A stretch of DNA of 26,140 nucleotides from DASUAO01 sp046484625 (GTDB lineage: Bacteria; Actinomycetota; Acidimicrobiia; IMCC26256; PALSA-555). Below are positions 1-10,056 of this stretch, piece by piece (within the stretch, counting starts at the first letter, position 1; each line of letters begins with the position of its first letter). The translations under genes were made by a program, and so were the position numbers. Under the pieces are notes generated by a model, which saw nothing but the letters and a program-made list of their open reading frames with translations, was not told the DNA's origin and searched no databases. The stretch lies in NCBI GenBank assembly GCA_046484625.1, contig JAWOIO010000006.1, forward strand, positions 1 to 26,140. Direction: 5' to 3'.

Positions 1-9
1 TACTTTATC

Positions 10-741
10 TTACGCGGTCAGGTCGAGCGATCCGTCGGCGGCGTCGGCGACGACCTCGTCTCCGGCCACGATGATGCTCACGACCTCGGTGCTGAAGTCG
101 TCCCGGCGTTCGCTCGGAGTCGCCGACTGGCGGGTGGCGACGAACCTCGACGACAGCTCGGTGATGGTCACCGATCCCGCCACCGCGGCCCTGACGTCGG
201 GCTCGGCAGTCCCGATAACGACCGAGCAGGTCGCCGACAGGATCGTGATGACCATCTGTCCGCCGCCGAGCTCCTGGTCGAGCGGCACGGTCACCCCGCC
301 CACCGTGATCGTCCCGGTGATCCGGGCGATGACGTTCTCGATGATCGGTTCGTCGGCAGGACCGGTGATGGTGCCCGATGCGCTCAGCGTCCCCTCGCCG
401 CTGCCGCCGGGACCGAGCGACGATGCGAAGCTGCCGGCAGCGCTCGCTTCGTAGCTGCCCGCAGTGATGGTGCCGCCGTCGACGCTCAGCGAGAACACGC
501 CGCTCCCGTCGCTCCCGCCGGCGGTGCCGTCGAACGCGAATCCGAAGCCCGCGACCATGTCGCCGATCCACTCGCCGTCGGCGAAACCCGGCCGTCGATC
601 GTCGCTCCCGCCCTGGCGACTCGTTCCCGCACCCGCGACCACGGATGGGAGCCCGGCCAGTGCAACCGTCGTGCACAGCGCGACGGCGACCTTCGCGGCG
701 CGACGCACCCGTGCGGATCGGCGCGGAGTCGATGGGGACAT
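10..741 (-). CDS. Secreted protein of unknown function
   Basis: A complete 243-residue protein that I do not recognise. The N-terminus is a clear signal peptide: an arginine-rich stretch (about residues 7-17), a hydrophobic core (about 18-32) and a likely signal peptidase I site near AGA (about 36-38). The mature part is rich in Gly, Ser, Thr and Val, with alternating hydrophobic residues that suggest a beta-rich exported domain. It has only one cysteine in the mature part, no lipobox, no second membrane segment and no sortase motif. It follows rpoD by 58 bases in the same direction. No Shine-Dalgarno sequence precedes the ATG, but a TAGGGT hexamer lies 9 bases upstream, so it may have its own promoter. 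It is probably a lineage-specific exported protein; function is not inferable. Confidence 0.72.
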   Translation of the reverse strand: MSPSTPRRSARVRRAAKVAVALCTTVALAGLPSVVAGAGTSRQGGSDDRRPGFADGEWIGDMVAGFGFAFDGTAGGSDGSGVFSLSVDGGTITAGSYEASAAGSFASSLGPGGSGEGTLSASGTITGPADEPIIENVIARITGTITVGGVTVPLDQELGGGQMVITILSATCSVVIGTAEPDVRAAVAGSVTITELSSRFVATRQSATPSERRDDFSTEVVSIIVAGDEVVADAADGSLDLTA

Positions 742-750
742 CTAGGGGAT

Positions 751-756
751 ACCCTA
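751..756 (-). promoter_or_regulatory. Candidate -10 element (TAGGGT) of the secreted-protein gene
   Basis: On the minus strand TAGGGT matches the actinobacterial TAnnnT -10 consensus and ends 9 bases before the ATG, where no Shine-Dalgarno sequence is visible. That spacing would give a leaderless or nearly leaderless mRNA. The hexamer is also one arm of a 5-bp inverted repeat (743-756), which could be accidental. Confidence 0.35.
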
Positions 757-799
757 CGCGACCACCGGGATCGACGCGCTGGCGGCGCCGTGGGGCCGC

Positions 800-2359
800 T
801 CAGCCCTCGTCCAGGTAGTCGCGCAGGCGCTGGGACCGCGTCGGGTGACGCAGCTTCGCGAGGGTCTTCGACTCGATCTGACGGATGCGCTCGCGTGTGA
901 CGCCGAACTCACGCCCGACCTGTTCGAGTGTGCGCACCTGCCCATCGTCGAGTCCGAAGCGCAGCCGCATGACCTGCTGCTCGCGCTCGTTGAGCTCCAG
1001 CAACGCGAGCTCGATCTCGTCCTTGAGCCGCTCGCGCTCGGCGGCGGAGTCGGGCGACACCGCGCTCTCGTCGGGCACGAAGTCGCCGAGGGAGGAGTCG
1101 TCCTCCTCGCCGACCGGCGTCTCGAGCGACAGCGGCTCCTGGGAGATCCGCTGGATCTCACGTACCTTCTCCGGGGTGAGGTCGACCTTCGCGGCGACTT
1201 CCTCGACCGTGGGCTCGCGCTCGAGCTCCTGGAGCATCTGACGCTGGGTGCGGAGCACCTTGTTCATCGTCTCGACCATGTGGACCGGGATGCGGATCGT
1301 GCGCGCCTGGTCGGCGATCGCCCGGGTGATCGCCTGGCGGATCCACCAGGTTGCGTAGGTCGAGAACTTGAAGCCCTTCGTGTAGTCGAACTTCTCGACG
1401 GCACGGATCAGGCCGAGGTTGCCCTCCTGGACGAGGTCGAGCAGCGCCATCCCGCGGCCCACGTAGCGCTTCGCGATCGACACGACCAGGCGAAGGTTGG
1501 CGTTGGTGAGCTCCTGCTTGGCGAGCTCGCCGTCGATGAGCGCGGCGATCTCGACGGCACGGGCGTGCGCTTCGCTCTCGGGATCGAGCGTCGCCGCCAG
1601 CTTCTCGGCCATCTGGATCAGCATGCGGTAGTTCTCGTCGGTGAGCGCGGCGACCTGCTGGATGTTCGCCGCGGGCCCCACCGGCATGGGGAGGAGCTTG
1701 GTCAGCTCGGTCTCGAGCGTTGCGGTGATCGTGGCGAGCTGGTCGCCGGTCTCTCCGGGACCACAGGTGGTTCTCATCACGACGGCGAGCTCCAGTGCCC
1801 GCTGCAGGGCACTTCGGGTCGACTGGCGCTTCGTGAAGTCGGTCGGGTCGACGATCTCGGCCTCGACCTCCGCCTCCTCGGGAGGCGTGGTGGCCGCGAA
1901 GGCATCCGCTCCGGCCTCGATGCGCCGCGCCTTCGCCTTCTCGTCGTCACCGGTGAGGAGCCGGTAGCGACCGATCTCCTTGAGGTACATGCGCACCGGA
2001 TCGAAGCTGCCCCCGTCGCCCCGGTCGCTGCCCGACTGGAGCGCACCGTCGAGACGCTCGGCAGCGGTCAGCTTCCGCGGCCGGTGTCCGGGCGCCACAG
2101 CGCCATCGGATGCGGCCACAGGACCGCGCGCCGCGTCCTCGGCGCGCAGCTCCGCGATCACCTCGTCGACGACCTCGACGCCCCGGGTACGCAGCCGGTC
2201 GTAGACCGCTTGCACTTCGGCCGGCTCCGGATCGAGCAAGTGGTAGTGCGCGAACACCTCTTCCTCGGTGACCGAGCCGTGCTCCTTCGCGCGGGCGATG
2301 AGCGCCTCGAGGGCGGCATCGTTCGCCGGGTCGTCGGTCACGACGTTCGGCTTGGTCAC
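800..2359 (-). CDS. rpoD: Primary RNA polymerase sigma factor (sigma-70 family, RpoD/SigA type)
   Basis: This is the principal sigma factor that directs RNA polymerase to housekeeping promoters (519 residues). Region 1.2 begins near residue 123 (YLKEIGRYRLLT). The highly conserved region 2 starts near residue 287 with NLRLVVSIAKRY and continues through DLVQEGNLGL, FKFSTYATWWIRQAI and the IRIPVHM linker. Region 3 lies near 375-430 and includes the SLETPVGEE segment. Region 4 ends the protein with the helix-turn-helix GVTRERIRQIES. The N-terminal part (about 1-110) is acidic and variable, as in other actinobacterial primary sigma factors. I chose the GTG at 2359 because it overlaps the dnaG stop codon in a GTGA junction and has GGAG/AGGAG upstream. 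The longer open frame upstream is antisense-like read-through inside dnaG. Co-transcription with dnaG mirrors the classical macromolecular-synthesis operon. Confidence 0.97.
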   Translation of the reverse strand: MTKPNVVTDDPANDAALEALIARAKEHGSVTEEEVFAHYHLLDPEPAEVQAVYDRLRTRGVEVVDEVIAELRAEDAARGPVAASDGAVAPGHRPRKLTAAERLDGALQSGSDRGDGGSFDPVRMYLKEIGRYRLLTGDDEKAKARRIEAGADAFAATTPPEEAEVEAEIVDPTDFTKRQSTRSALQRALELAVVMRTTCGPGETGDQLATITATLETELTKLLPMPVGPAANIQQVAALTDENYRMLIQMAEKLAATLDPESEAHARAVEIAALIDGELAKQELTNANLRLVVSIAKRYVGRGMALLDLVQEGNLGLIRAVEKFDYTKGFKFSTYATWWIRQAITRAIADQARTIRIPVHMVETMNKVLRTQRQMLQELEREPTVEEVAAKVDLTPEKVREIQRISQEPLSLETPVGEEDDSSLGDFVPDESAVSPDSAAERERLKDEIELALLELNEREQQVMRLRFGLDDGQVRTLEQVGREFGVTRERIRQIESKTLAKLRHPTRSQRLRDYLDEG

Positions 2360-4260
2360 GACTCCTGCTCCACCTGTTCCGGGCGTTCCACGTTCTCCGG
2401 TACTTCCGACTTCGAGGTCGGCGCATCCGGCTCCACGGACGCGACTCGTCGGGCATCGGCGACGATCCACACTACCAACTGACTTGCCGCCTCCAGTGCC
2501 CGCGGCCAGTCGCCGATCTCGCGTTCGTGCGCGATCGTGTCGAGCAGTCGATTGACCTCGCCGCCGCGCTCGTCGCCGTCGCGCAGCAGCCGCGCGAGCA
2601 CTCGTTTGGCGACGGGTACGACAGTGTTCACCATGAGACGTGCTCGGATCGTCGCGGGCTCGTCGTCGGCGAGCGGTTCCTCGACCGCAAGCTGCTCGAG
2701 CAGGAGCCGCGTCGGGCCTGCCGCGCCGTCGATCGCTTCGTGGAGGTCGTGACGAGAGACGAGGAGGTCGTACGCGCCGCGCGCGACCGGGTCGAGCAGC
2801 AACGACTCGTCGAGCCAGTCGGCCACCAGCTCGGGCTCGTGGATCGCCCACCGCAGCACGTCGAGCTCGCGACGGTCGACGCGCAACGGCTCGGCCGGTG
2901 GTGGCTCGTCGTCGCGCTCCGGCTCGGAACCACGGCCGCGACGGACCACCGGGCGCTCCGGCCGCATCGGCTCACGGGTCGCGCGATCGACTTGACCGCG
3001 CAAGCTGTCGTCGTCGAGGTCGAGGCGTCCCGAGAGCTGCACCGCGTACTGGTCGCGCACGAGGGGACTCGGATGTTGGGCGACCATCCGCGCTGCCGCC
3101 TCCGCCGCGCGGGCGCGACCTTCGATCGTCGACAGGTCGGCGGCGTCGAGCACCCGGTCGACCCGGAACTGGAGGAACGGCACCGCCTCCTCGATCGACG
3201 TGAGGAGGCGACCGCGGTCGTCGCGCCACAGGTCGCCCGGGTCGTTCCCCGGCGGCAGTGCCGCCACCTTCACCTCGAGCTCGAGCTCGGACTCCCACTT
3301 GTACCAACGCTCGGCCGCTCCGGCACCGGCGGCGTCGGCGTCGTACGCGAGGACCACCTTGCGGGCCAGGTTCTTCAACGCCTTGGCGTGGTCGTCGGCG
3401 AGCGCGGTCCCGCACGTCGCCACGGCGTTGGGCGCCCCGGCCAGGGTATAGGCCATCACGTCCGTGTAGCCCTCACAGATGATCGCCTCGCCTCTCGCCA
3501 CGATGTCGGCCTTGGCCCAGTTGAGGCCGTAGAGCAGGCGGCTCTTCTGGTAGATCGGCGTCTCCGGCGAGTTCTTGTACTTCGGTCCCTCGTCGTCGAG
3601 CGCGCGCCCCCCGAACCCGGCGGCGTCCCCCCGGGCGTCGTAGATGGGGAACATCAGGCGGCCACGGAACTGGTCCTGGAGCCGGTTCGCCTTGTTCACG
3701 AAGGCGAGCCCAGCCGCGACGATGTCGTCGCGGGAGAACTTCTTCTCCTGCTGGAGGAAGCGGCTCAACGCATCCCATCCGTCGGGCGAGTACCCCAGTA
3801 CGAACCGACGCGCCGCGTCGCCGTCGAACCCGCGCCCCCGCAGGTACTTGCGCGCCTTGCCGCCGGCCGGGTCCTCGATGAGGAGACGGTGGTAGAAGTC
3901 GACCGCCGCGGCAACCGCCTCGATCAGCCGTGACCGCCGGGACCGGTCGCGCTGGACGTTCTTGTCGTCGTAGCGGAGGGTGATCCCCGCGCGCTGCGCC
4001 AGACGTTCGACGGTCTCGACGAAGTCGAGGTGCTCGAGCTCACGGAGGAAGGTGATCGAGTCGCCACTCGCCTGGCACCCGAAGCAGTGGTACAGGCCGA
4101 GCTCCTGGTTCACCGAGAACGACGGCGACTTCTCCTGGTGGAACGGGCACAGCCCCGAGTACCGCTGCCCGACCCGCTTCAGCGCGACGAACTCACTGAC
4201 GAGCGCGACGATGTCGGTGGCGTCCCGGACCCGGGTGATGTCCTCGTCGACGATTCCCAT
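2356..4260 (-). CDS. dnaG: DNA primase
   Basis: DnaG makes the short RNA primers for Okazaki fragments at the replication fork. The 634-residue length is typical. The N-terminal zinc-binding domain is intact: C38, H41, C59 and C62 (CPFH and CFGC). The RNA polymerase catalytic core follows, then the TOPRIM fold at about residues 258-345 with the metal-binding glutamate in CEGYTDVMAY and the aspartates in YDADAAG. The C-terminal 180 residues form the less conserved helicase-interaction domain. The ATG at 4260 gives the usual primase N-terminus (IVDEDITRVRDATDIV); a start 11 codons further upstream is less likely. GGAG sits 3 bases before the ATG and a TAACCT hexamer lies 10 bases upstream. The stop overlaps the rpoD start by 4 bases, indicating translational coupling. 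Confidence 0.97.
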   Translation of the reverse strand: MGIVDEDITRVRDATDIVALVSEFVALKRVGQRYSGLCPFHQEKSPSFSVNQELGLYHCFGCQASGDSITFLRELEHLDFVETVERLAQRAGITLRYDDKNVQRDRSRRSRLIEAVAAAVDFYHRLLIEDPAGGKARKYLRGRGFDGDAARRFVLGYSPDGWDALSRFLQQEKKFSRDDIVAAGLAFVNKANRLQDQFRGRLMFPIYDARGDAAGFGGRALDDEGPKYKNSPETPIYQKSRLLYGLNWAKADIVARGEAIICEGYTDVMAYTLAGAPNAVATCGTALADDHAKALKNLARKVVLAYDADAAGAGAAERWYKWESELELEVKVAALPPGNDPGDLWRDDRGRLLTSIEEAVPFLQFRVDRVLDAADLSTIEGRARAAEAAARMVAQHPSPLVRDQYAVQLSGRLDLDDDSLRGQVDRATREPMRPERPVVRRGRGSEPERDDEPPPAEPLRVDRRELDVLRWAIHEPELVADWLDESLLLDPVARGAYDLLVSRHDLHEAIDGAAGPTRLLLEQLAVEEPLADDEPATIRARLMVNTVVPVAKRVLARLLRDGDERGGEVNRLLDTIAHEREIGDWPRALEAASQLVVWIVADARRVASVEPDAPTSKSEVPENVERPEQVEQES

Positions 4261-4270
4261 TGCTCCGGCG

Positions 4271-4276
4271 AGGTTA
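4271..4276 (-). promoter_or_regulatory. Candidate -10 element (TAACCT) of dnaG-rpoD
   Basis: TAACCT on the minus strand matches TAnnnT and is 10 bases before the dnaG ATG. The expected start site would leave a leader of only a few bases. No convincing -35 element is visible. Confidence 0.4.
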
Positions 4277-4357
4277 GGCCCGGAGCGGGACACCCTGGAC
4301 GGAGGCGACCTTCGAGACGACCGCTCGGGGGATCCGGCTGCGGCGGCCGCCGGAGTG

Positions 4358-4831
4358 TCAGTTGGAGGCCGGGCTCGAGGAGGGCGAGACGACGAACCAC
4401 ACGCCGCCGATCCCCTGCCCGTTGGTGTCGCCCTTGGCCGAGTCGCCGCCGTAGCGGTACAGCAGTTGGTTGTTGTACGCGACCTGGCCGGAGCCGTTGA
4501 CGGTGACGAGCGAGGCGTCGAGTCCCTTGCCGACCCGCGCCTTCTTGGCGGTCAGCGGCGGCCAGGCCGACGCGCAGCCACCGGTGCACTGGCTCTCGTC
4601 GATGTTGTTGCCGTCGGGTGTGTAGAGGTAGAGCGTCATCCCCTTGCTGTCGACGAGGATGTCGCCGAGATCCGACGAGGCGACCTTGAGCGTCGGCTTC
4701 TTCTTCTTGGCCAGCGCAGACGCAGGGTGGCGGGACGACGAGTCGGCGAACGCGGTCGCCTCGGTGGCGACGGCGAGCCCTGTGATCAGCAGCGTGACGA
4801 GCAGGACTCGACGAGGTGTGCTCCGGTGCAT
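4358..4831 (-). CDS. Secreted protein with two YxYxxD repeats (COG4315 / PF03640 family)
   Basis: A 157-residue exported protein of the family annotated as predicted lipoprotein with conserved Yx(FWY)xxD motif. The family's function is unknown. A signal peptide covers about residues 1-30 (basic start, then hydrophobic LLVTLLITGLAVA); there is no lipobox cysteine, so it is probably released or held by charge through the following KKKK patch. Two repeats carry the signature: YLYTPD, and YRYGGD near the C-terminus. Two cysteines lie close together in CTGGC, next to the WPPL motif usual in the family. The ATG at 4831 has AGGGGG about 6 bases upstream, a good ribosome binding site. It sits between dgt and dnaG, unrelated in function, so it is probably a lineage-specific insertion into the cluster. 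Confidence 0.85.
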   Translation of the reverse strand: MHRSTPRRVLLVTLLITGLAVATEATAFADSSSRHPASALAKKKKPTLKVASSDLGDILVDSKGMTLYLYTPDGNNIDESQCTGGCASAWPPLTAKKARVGKGLDASLVTVNGSGQVAYNNQLLYRYGGDSAKGDTNGQGIGGVWFVVSPSSSPASN

Positions 4832-4893
4832 CGGATCCCCCTGGGTACGATGGGTCGGTAGCGAACGGCCCGAGACTAGGCCCCGAGCAGCCG

Positions 4894-6009
4894 TCAGACG
4901 CCGCGAGGCAGGTCGTCGGGCCGCCAGCCGAGCAGCTCGACCCCGAGGCCCAACGCGAAGCGATCGGTCATCCCGCTGACGTAGTGGACCGCGGCGGCGG
5001 TGGCCTCTGGCGACCCGGCGACGAGGGCGGGGGCTTCGGGTAGGCGCCCCGGGGCGTCGGCGAAGTGGTCGACGAGCCCCCGGAGGAGGCGGATCACCCG
5101 CTCGGCCTGGCGCCGCGCCGCCGGCCGGAGGTAGATGCGCTCGAAGTTGAAGTCGCGGAAGGCCTGGAGCGCGCTCGCCTCGGGCTCGGTCATCCCCACG
5201 TGGCCGGTGCGCTCGATCGCGTGCAGCACCGCGTGGAGGAACCCGCCGATCTGCTGCGAGCGGCGGTCGCCCACGGTGTCGCGTACCTCCTCGGGCAGGT
5301 CGGCCGGGACGAGGATCCCGGCGCGGACCGCGTCCTCGAAGTCGTGGCACACGTAGGCGATGCGGTCGGCCCAGGCCACGACCTCGCCCTCCGGGGTGGA
5401 CGGCGGCGGGCGCCGCCACGAGTGGTTCCGCACGCCGTCGAGCGTCTCGAGGCACAGGTTGAGCTCCGCCAGGGTGACGTCGGCGCCGTAGACCGCATGG
5501 TCGTATCCAGTGTCGGGCAGGTACGGCGAGAACGCCTCCTCGGACGCGTGGCCGGCCGGACCGTGCCCACAGTCGTGCGCGAGGGCGATCGCCTCGGTGA
5601 GCGGCACGCACAGGTTCGCAGCCCGGGCGACGCCGACGGCGACCTGGGCGACCTCGACCGCGTGGGTGAGTCGGGTGCGGAGGTGATCGTCCTCGGGGGC
5701 GACGAACACCTGGCACTTCCCCGCGAGACGCCGCCACGGGCGGGAGTGCTTGATGCGGTCGAGGTCGCGCTCGAAGCAGAGCCGGTACGGGTCGGGTTCC
5801 TCGTCGCGTGCCCGCCTGCCCGCGCCCACCGGGCGGGTCGCGCCGGGCGCGAGGAGCGCGTGGAGCGCGTCCTCACGCTCCACGCGGGTGTGGAGGCGAC
5901 CGCCGACATACGCGTTCGCGCCGAGGTGGGCCGACGCGACGAGCGGGATCGGTGCGTCGGGTTCCCCAGCTTCGGGTTCTTGGTTCGGTACGACAGCGAG
6001 CTCGGTCAT
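4894..6009 (-). CDS. dgt: Deoxyguanosinetriphosphate triphosphohydrolase-like HD-domain protein
   Basis: The 371-residue product belongs to the dGTPase family, which hydrolyses dNTPs to the nucleoside and tripolyphosphate and so affects the dNTP pool. Family hallmarks are visible: the opening RIKHSRPWRRLAGKCQVF, then TRLTHAVEVAQ with the first metal-binding histidine, then the HD pair in ALAHDCGHGPAGH, and a later aspartate in WADRIAYVCHDFED. The length suits the shorter bacterial type-2 subfamily. The ATG at 6009 has no Shine-Dalgarno sequence but has TACCCT six bases upstream, so it is probably translated from a leaderless mRNA. It diverges from the HNH gene across 124 bases. In actinobacteria dgt commonly lies next to dnaG, as here, apart from the inserted secreted-protein gene. 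Confidence 0.93.
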   Translation of the reverse strand: MTELAVVPNQEPEAGEPDAPIPLVASAHLGANAYVGGRLHTRVEREDALHALLAPGATRPVGAGRRARDEEPDPYRLCFERDLDRIKHSRPWRRLAGKCQVFVAPEDDHLRTRLTHAVEVAQVAVGVARAANLCVPLTEAIALAHDCGHGPAGHASEEAFSPYLPDTGYDHAVYGADVTLAELNLCLETLDGVRNHSWRRPPPSTPEGEVVAWADRIAYVCHDFEDAVRAGILVPADLPEEVRDTVGDRRSQQIGGFLHAVLHAIERTGHVGMTEPEASALQAFRDFNFERIYLRPAARRQAERVIRLLRGLVDHFADAPGRLPEAPALVAGSPEATAAAVHYVSGMTDRFALGLGVELLGWRPDDLPRGV

Positions 6010-6015
6010 GAGGTG

Positions 6016-6021
6016 AGGGTA
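6016..6021 (-). promoter_or_regulatory. Candidate -10 element (TACCCT) of dgt, leaderless
   Basis: TACCCT on the minus strand ends 6 bases before the dgt ATG. That is the spacing expected when transcription starts at the A of the start codon. No Shine-Dalgarno sequence is present. Confidence 0.5.
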
Positions 6022-6028
6022 CCGGTGG

Positions 6029-6113
6029 GGTGTGACATCGCCGGGAAGAACCCTGCGCTCGCGCTCGGGTCGAAGAAGAGACCCTCTCGAATCTCGCGGA
6101 TCGCTGTCACACC
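6029..6113. repeat. Inverted repeat pair GGTGTGACA / TGTCACACC in the dgt-HNH divergent region
   Basis: GGTGTGACA at 6029-6037 is the exact reverse complement of TGTCACACC at 6105-6113; two further matching positions follow after one mismatch. The arms are 67 bases apart and lie just inside the two divergent starts, one beside the dgt -10 element and one about 20 bases before the HNH ATG. They could be paired binding sites for a regulator or chance in a short GC-rich spacer. Confidence 0.45.
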
Positions 6114-6133
6114 GCTGTGCCATCCTCGTCTCC

Positions 6134-7378
6134 ATGGACATGAACGAACATACGTTCGATTCCCGAGAAGACGAGAAGCGCCCGGCGGCGCCGGCCGAGG
6201 TCGAGGACGCGGTCCGCAGCCTGCGTGCCGTGCTGGGCCGCCTCGACGCCACGCTGCTCACCGGACGCGACGCGGCCCGGCTCACCCGCACCACCGCCCT
6301 CGGCGAGCGGCTCTGTGCCGCGGCGAAGGCCCGGTTGGCGGCGCGCGCCGATGCCACCGGCGCATGGCGCGGCGGGCGGTCCATGCGCGTCGAGCAGTGG
6401 CTCGCCGAGACCTCCGGGTGCTCCGAGGGCGCAGCCCGCGAAGCACTCGTCACCGCGCAGCGGCTCGAGCACCTCCCGGCCACCGCCGAACGCGTCCGGG
6501 ACGGTTCGCTGTCGATCGCCCAGGCCGCCCAGATCTCCGCCGGCGCCGCCGCGGATCCGAACGCCGAGCAGCGACTGCTCAGCGCAGCCGACCGGTCCGG
6601 CATGCGGGGTCTGCGCGCCGAGAAGGAGCGCGTCATCCACGCGGCCACCGACGAGGACGCCGCCGCCCGCCACGCCCACCGTGGACGCCACCTCCGCACC
6701 TGGAACCGCGGTGCCGCGATCCACGGCACGTTCTCGGGACCGACCGCCGCGGTCGCCGACCTGCTCGAAGCGCTCGAGCCGCTCACGCAGCGGCGCTTCG
6801 ATGCCGCCCGACGCGCCGGTCAGCGCGAGTCGCTCGACGCCTACCGTTTCGACGCCCTCATCGACCTCGGACGCTCCGGTCCGAGCGACGCGACCACGCG
6901 GCCGAAGAAGCACGTCGCCCGAATCCGCGTCGACCTCCCCGCCCTGCTGCGCGGCCACACGGAGCCGGGCGAGACCTGCGAGATTCCCGGCGTCGGGCCG
7001 GTCCCGGTCGCTCACGCCCGCGAGGTCCTCTCCCACGGGCTGCTCCAGCTCGTCATCACCGACGGCGTCGACGTCCAGACCGTGGTCTCCACCACTCGCC
7101 ACGTGCCGGCGCCGTTGAAGATCGCGATCGCCGAACGCGACCGCACGTGTCGGATCCGAGGCTGCGACCACGACCGCTACCTGCACCGACACCACACGGA
7201 AGCGTTCGCGCGATCGCGCCGCACCACCTATCCCGAGCTCGGGAACCTCTGCCCCCGCCACCACCGTCTCGTCCACGACGAGGGCCACGAGATCGTGGTC
7301 GACGCCGACGGCACGTGGGACCTCTGCGCCCTCGGGTCCCGCGAGGGCCGAGCCCCGCCGGATCAGGCGGCGGCCTGA
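6134..7378 (+). CDS. DUF222-HNH endonuclease-like protein (13E12 repeat family)
   Basis: A 414-residue member of the actinobacterial 13E12/REP family: an N-terminal helical DUF222 region (about 30-300) followed by a C-terminal HNH nuclease fold. The HNH part is complete, with C339 and C344, the HH pair at 353-354, N371 and C373 in GNLCPRHH, and H376, H377 and H381. C339, C344, C373 and H376 look like a structural zinc site. Members are often multicopy and are thought to be mobile, but the biological role is not established. The start is uncertain: ATG 6134, ATG 6140 or a GTG at 6230, since none has a Shine-Dalgarno sequence and an SOS box lies inside the first codons. It is one of two plus-strand genes and sits between dgt and ppdK, 10 bases from the ppdK stop, which suggests insertion into an otherwise co-directional cluster. 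Confidence 0.9.
   Translation: MDMNEHTFDSREDEKRPAAPAEVEDAVRSLRAVLGRLDATLLTGRDAARLTRTTALGERLCAAAKARLAARADATGAWRGGRSMRVEQWLAETSGCSEGAAREALVTAQRLEHLPATAERVRDGSLSIAQAAQISAGAAADPNAEQRLLSAADRSGMRGLRAEKERVIHAATDEDAAARHAHRGRHLRTWNRGAAIHGTFSGPTAAVADLLEALEPLTQRRFDAARRAGQRESLDAYRFDALIDLGRSGPSDATTRPKKHVARIRVDLPALLRGHTEPGETCEIPGVGPVPVAHAREVLSHGLLQLVITDGVDVQTVVSTTRHVPAPLKIAIAERDRTCRIRGCDHDRYLHRHHTEAFARSRRTTYPELGNLCPRHHRLVHDEGHEIVVDADGTWDLCALGSREGRAPPDQAAA
6145..6158 (+). promoter_or_regulatory. LexA/SOS box (CGAACATACGTTCG)
   Basis: CGAAC-N4-GTTCG has two perfect 5-base arms and matches the Gram-positive/mycobacterial LexA operator core; the next base on the right (A) also fits TCGAAC-N4-GTTCGA, and only the outermost left base deviates. 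It begins 11 bases after the A of ATG 6134. A TAnnnT hexamer (TACGTT, 6151-6156) lies within the right half, so LexA could block either the promoter or early elongation. Several 13E12-family genes of Mycobacterium tuberculosis are LexA-regulated, which supports the reading. I saw no second such site in the window. Confidence 0.7.
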
Positions 7379-7388
7379 CGCGGTGGAC

Positions 7389-10025
<2,637 letters not shown>

Positions 10026-10031
10026 GTCAGT

Positions 10032-10037
10032 TCCTCT
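10032..10037 (-). promoter_or_regulatory. Ribosome binding site deciding the ppdK start
   Basis: AGAGGA on the minus strand lies six bases before GTG 10025. It favours the GTG over the in-frame ATG at 10043, which has no such element in front. Confidence 0.6.
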
Positions 10038-10056
10038 CCCCATTGGACTGCAACGA

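Noticed and set aside
845..3933. Long plus-strand frames opposite rpoD and dnaG (545 and 468 codons)
   Set aside because: They are mirror images of strongly conserved genes, lack start signals and have the Arg/Leu/Glu-rich composition typical of GC-rich shadows.
4261..4357. GC-rich palindrome (CGGCGGCCGCCG) after the YxYxxD gene as a terminator
   Set aside because: The dodecamer has no loop of its own, the alternative stem is only 5 bp, and no T-run follows; I cannot support a terminator.
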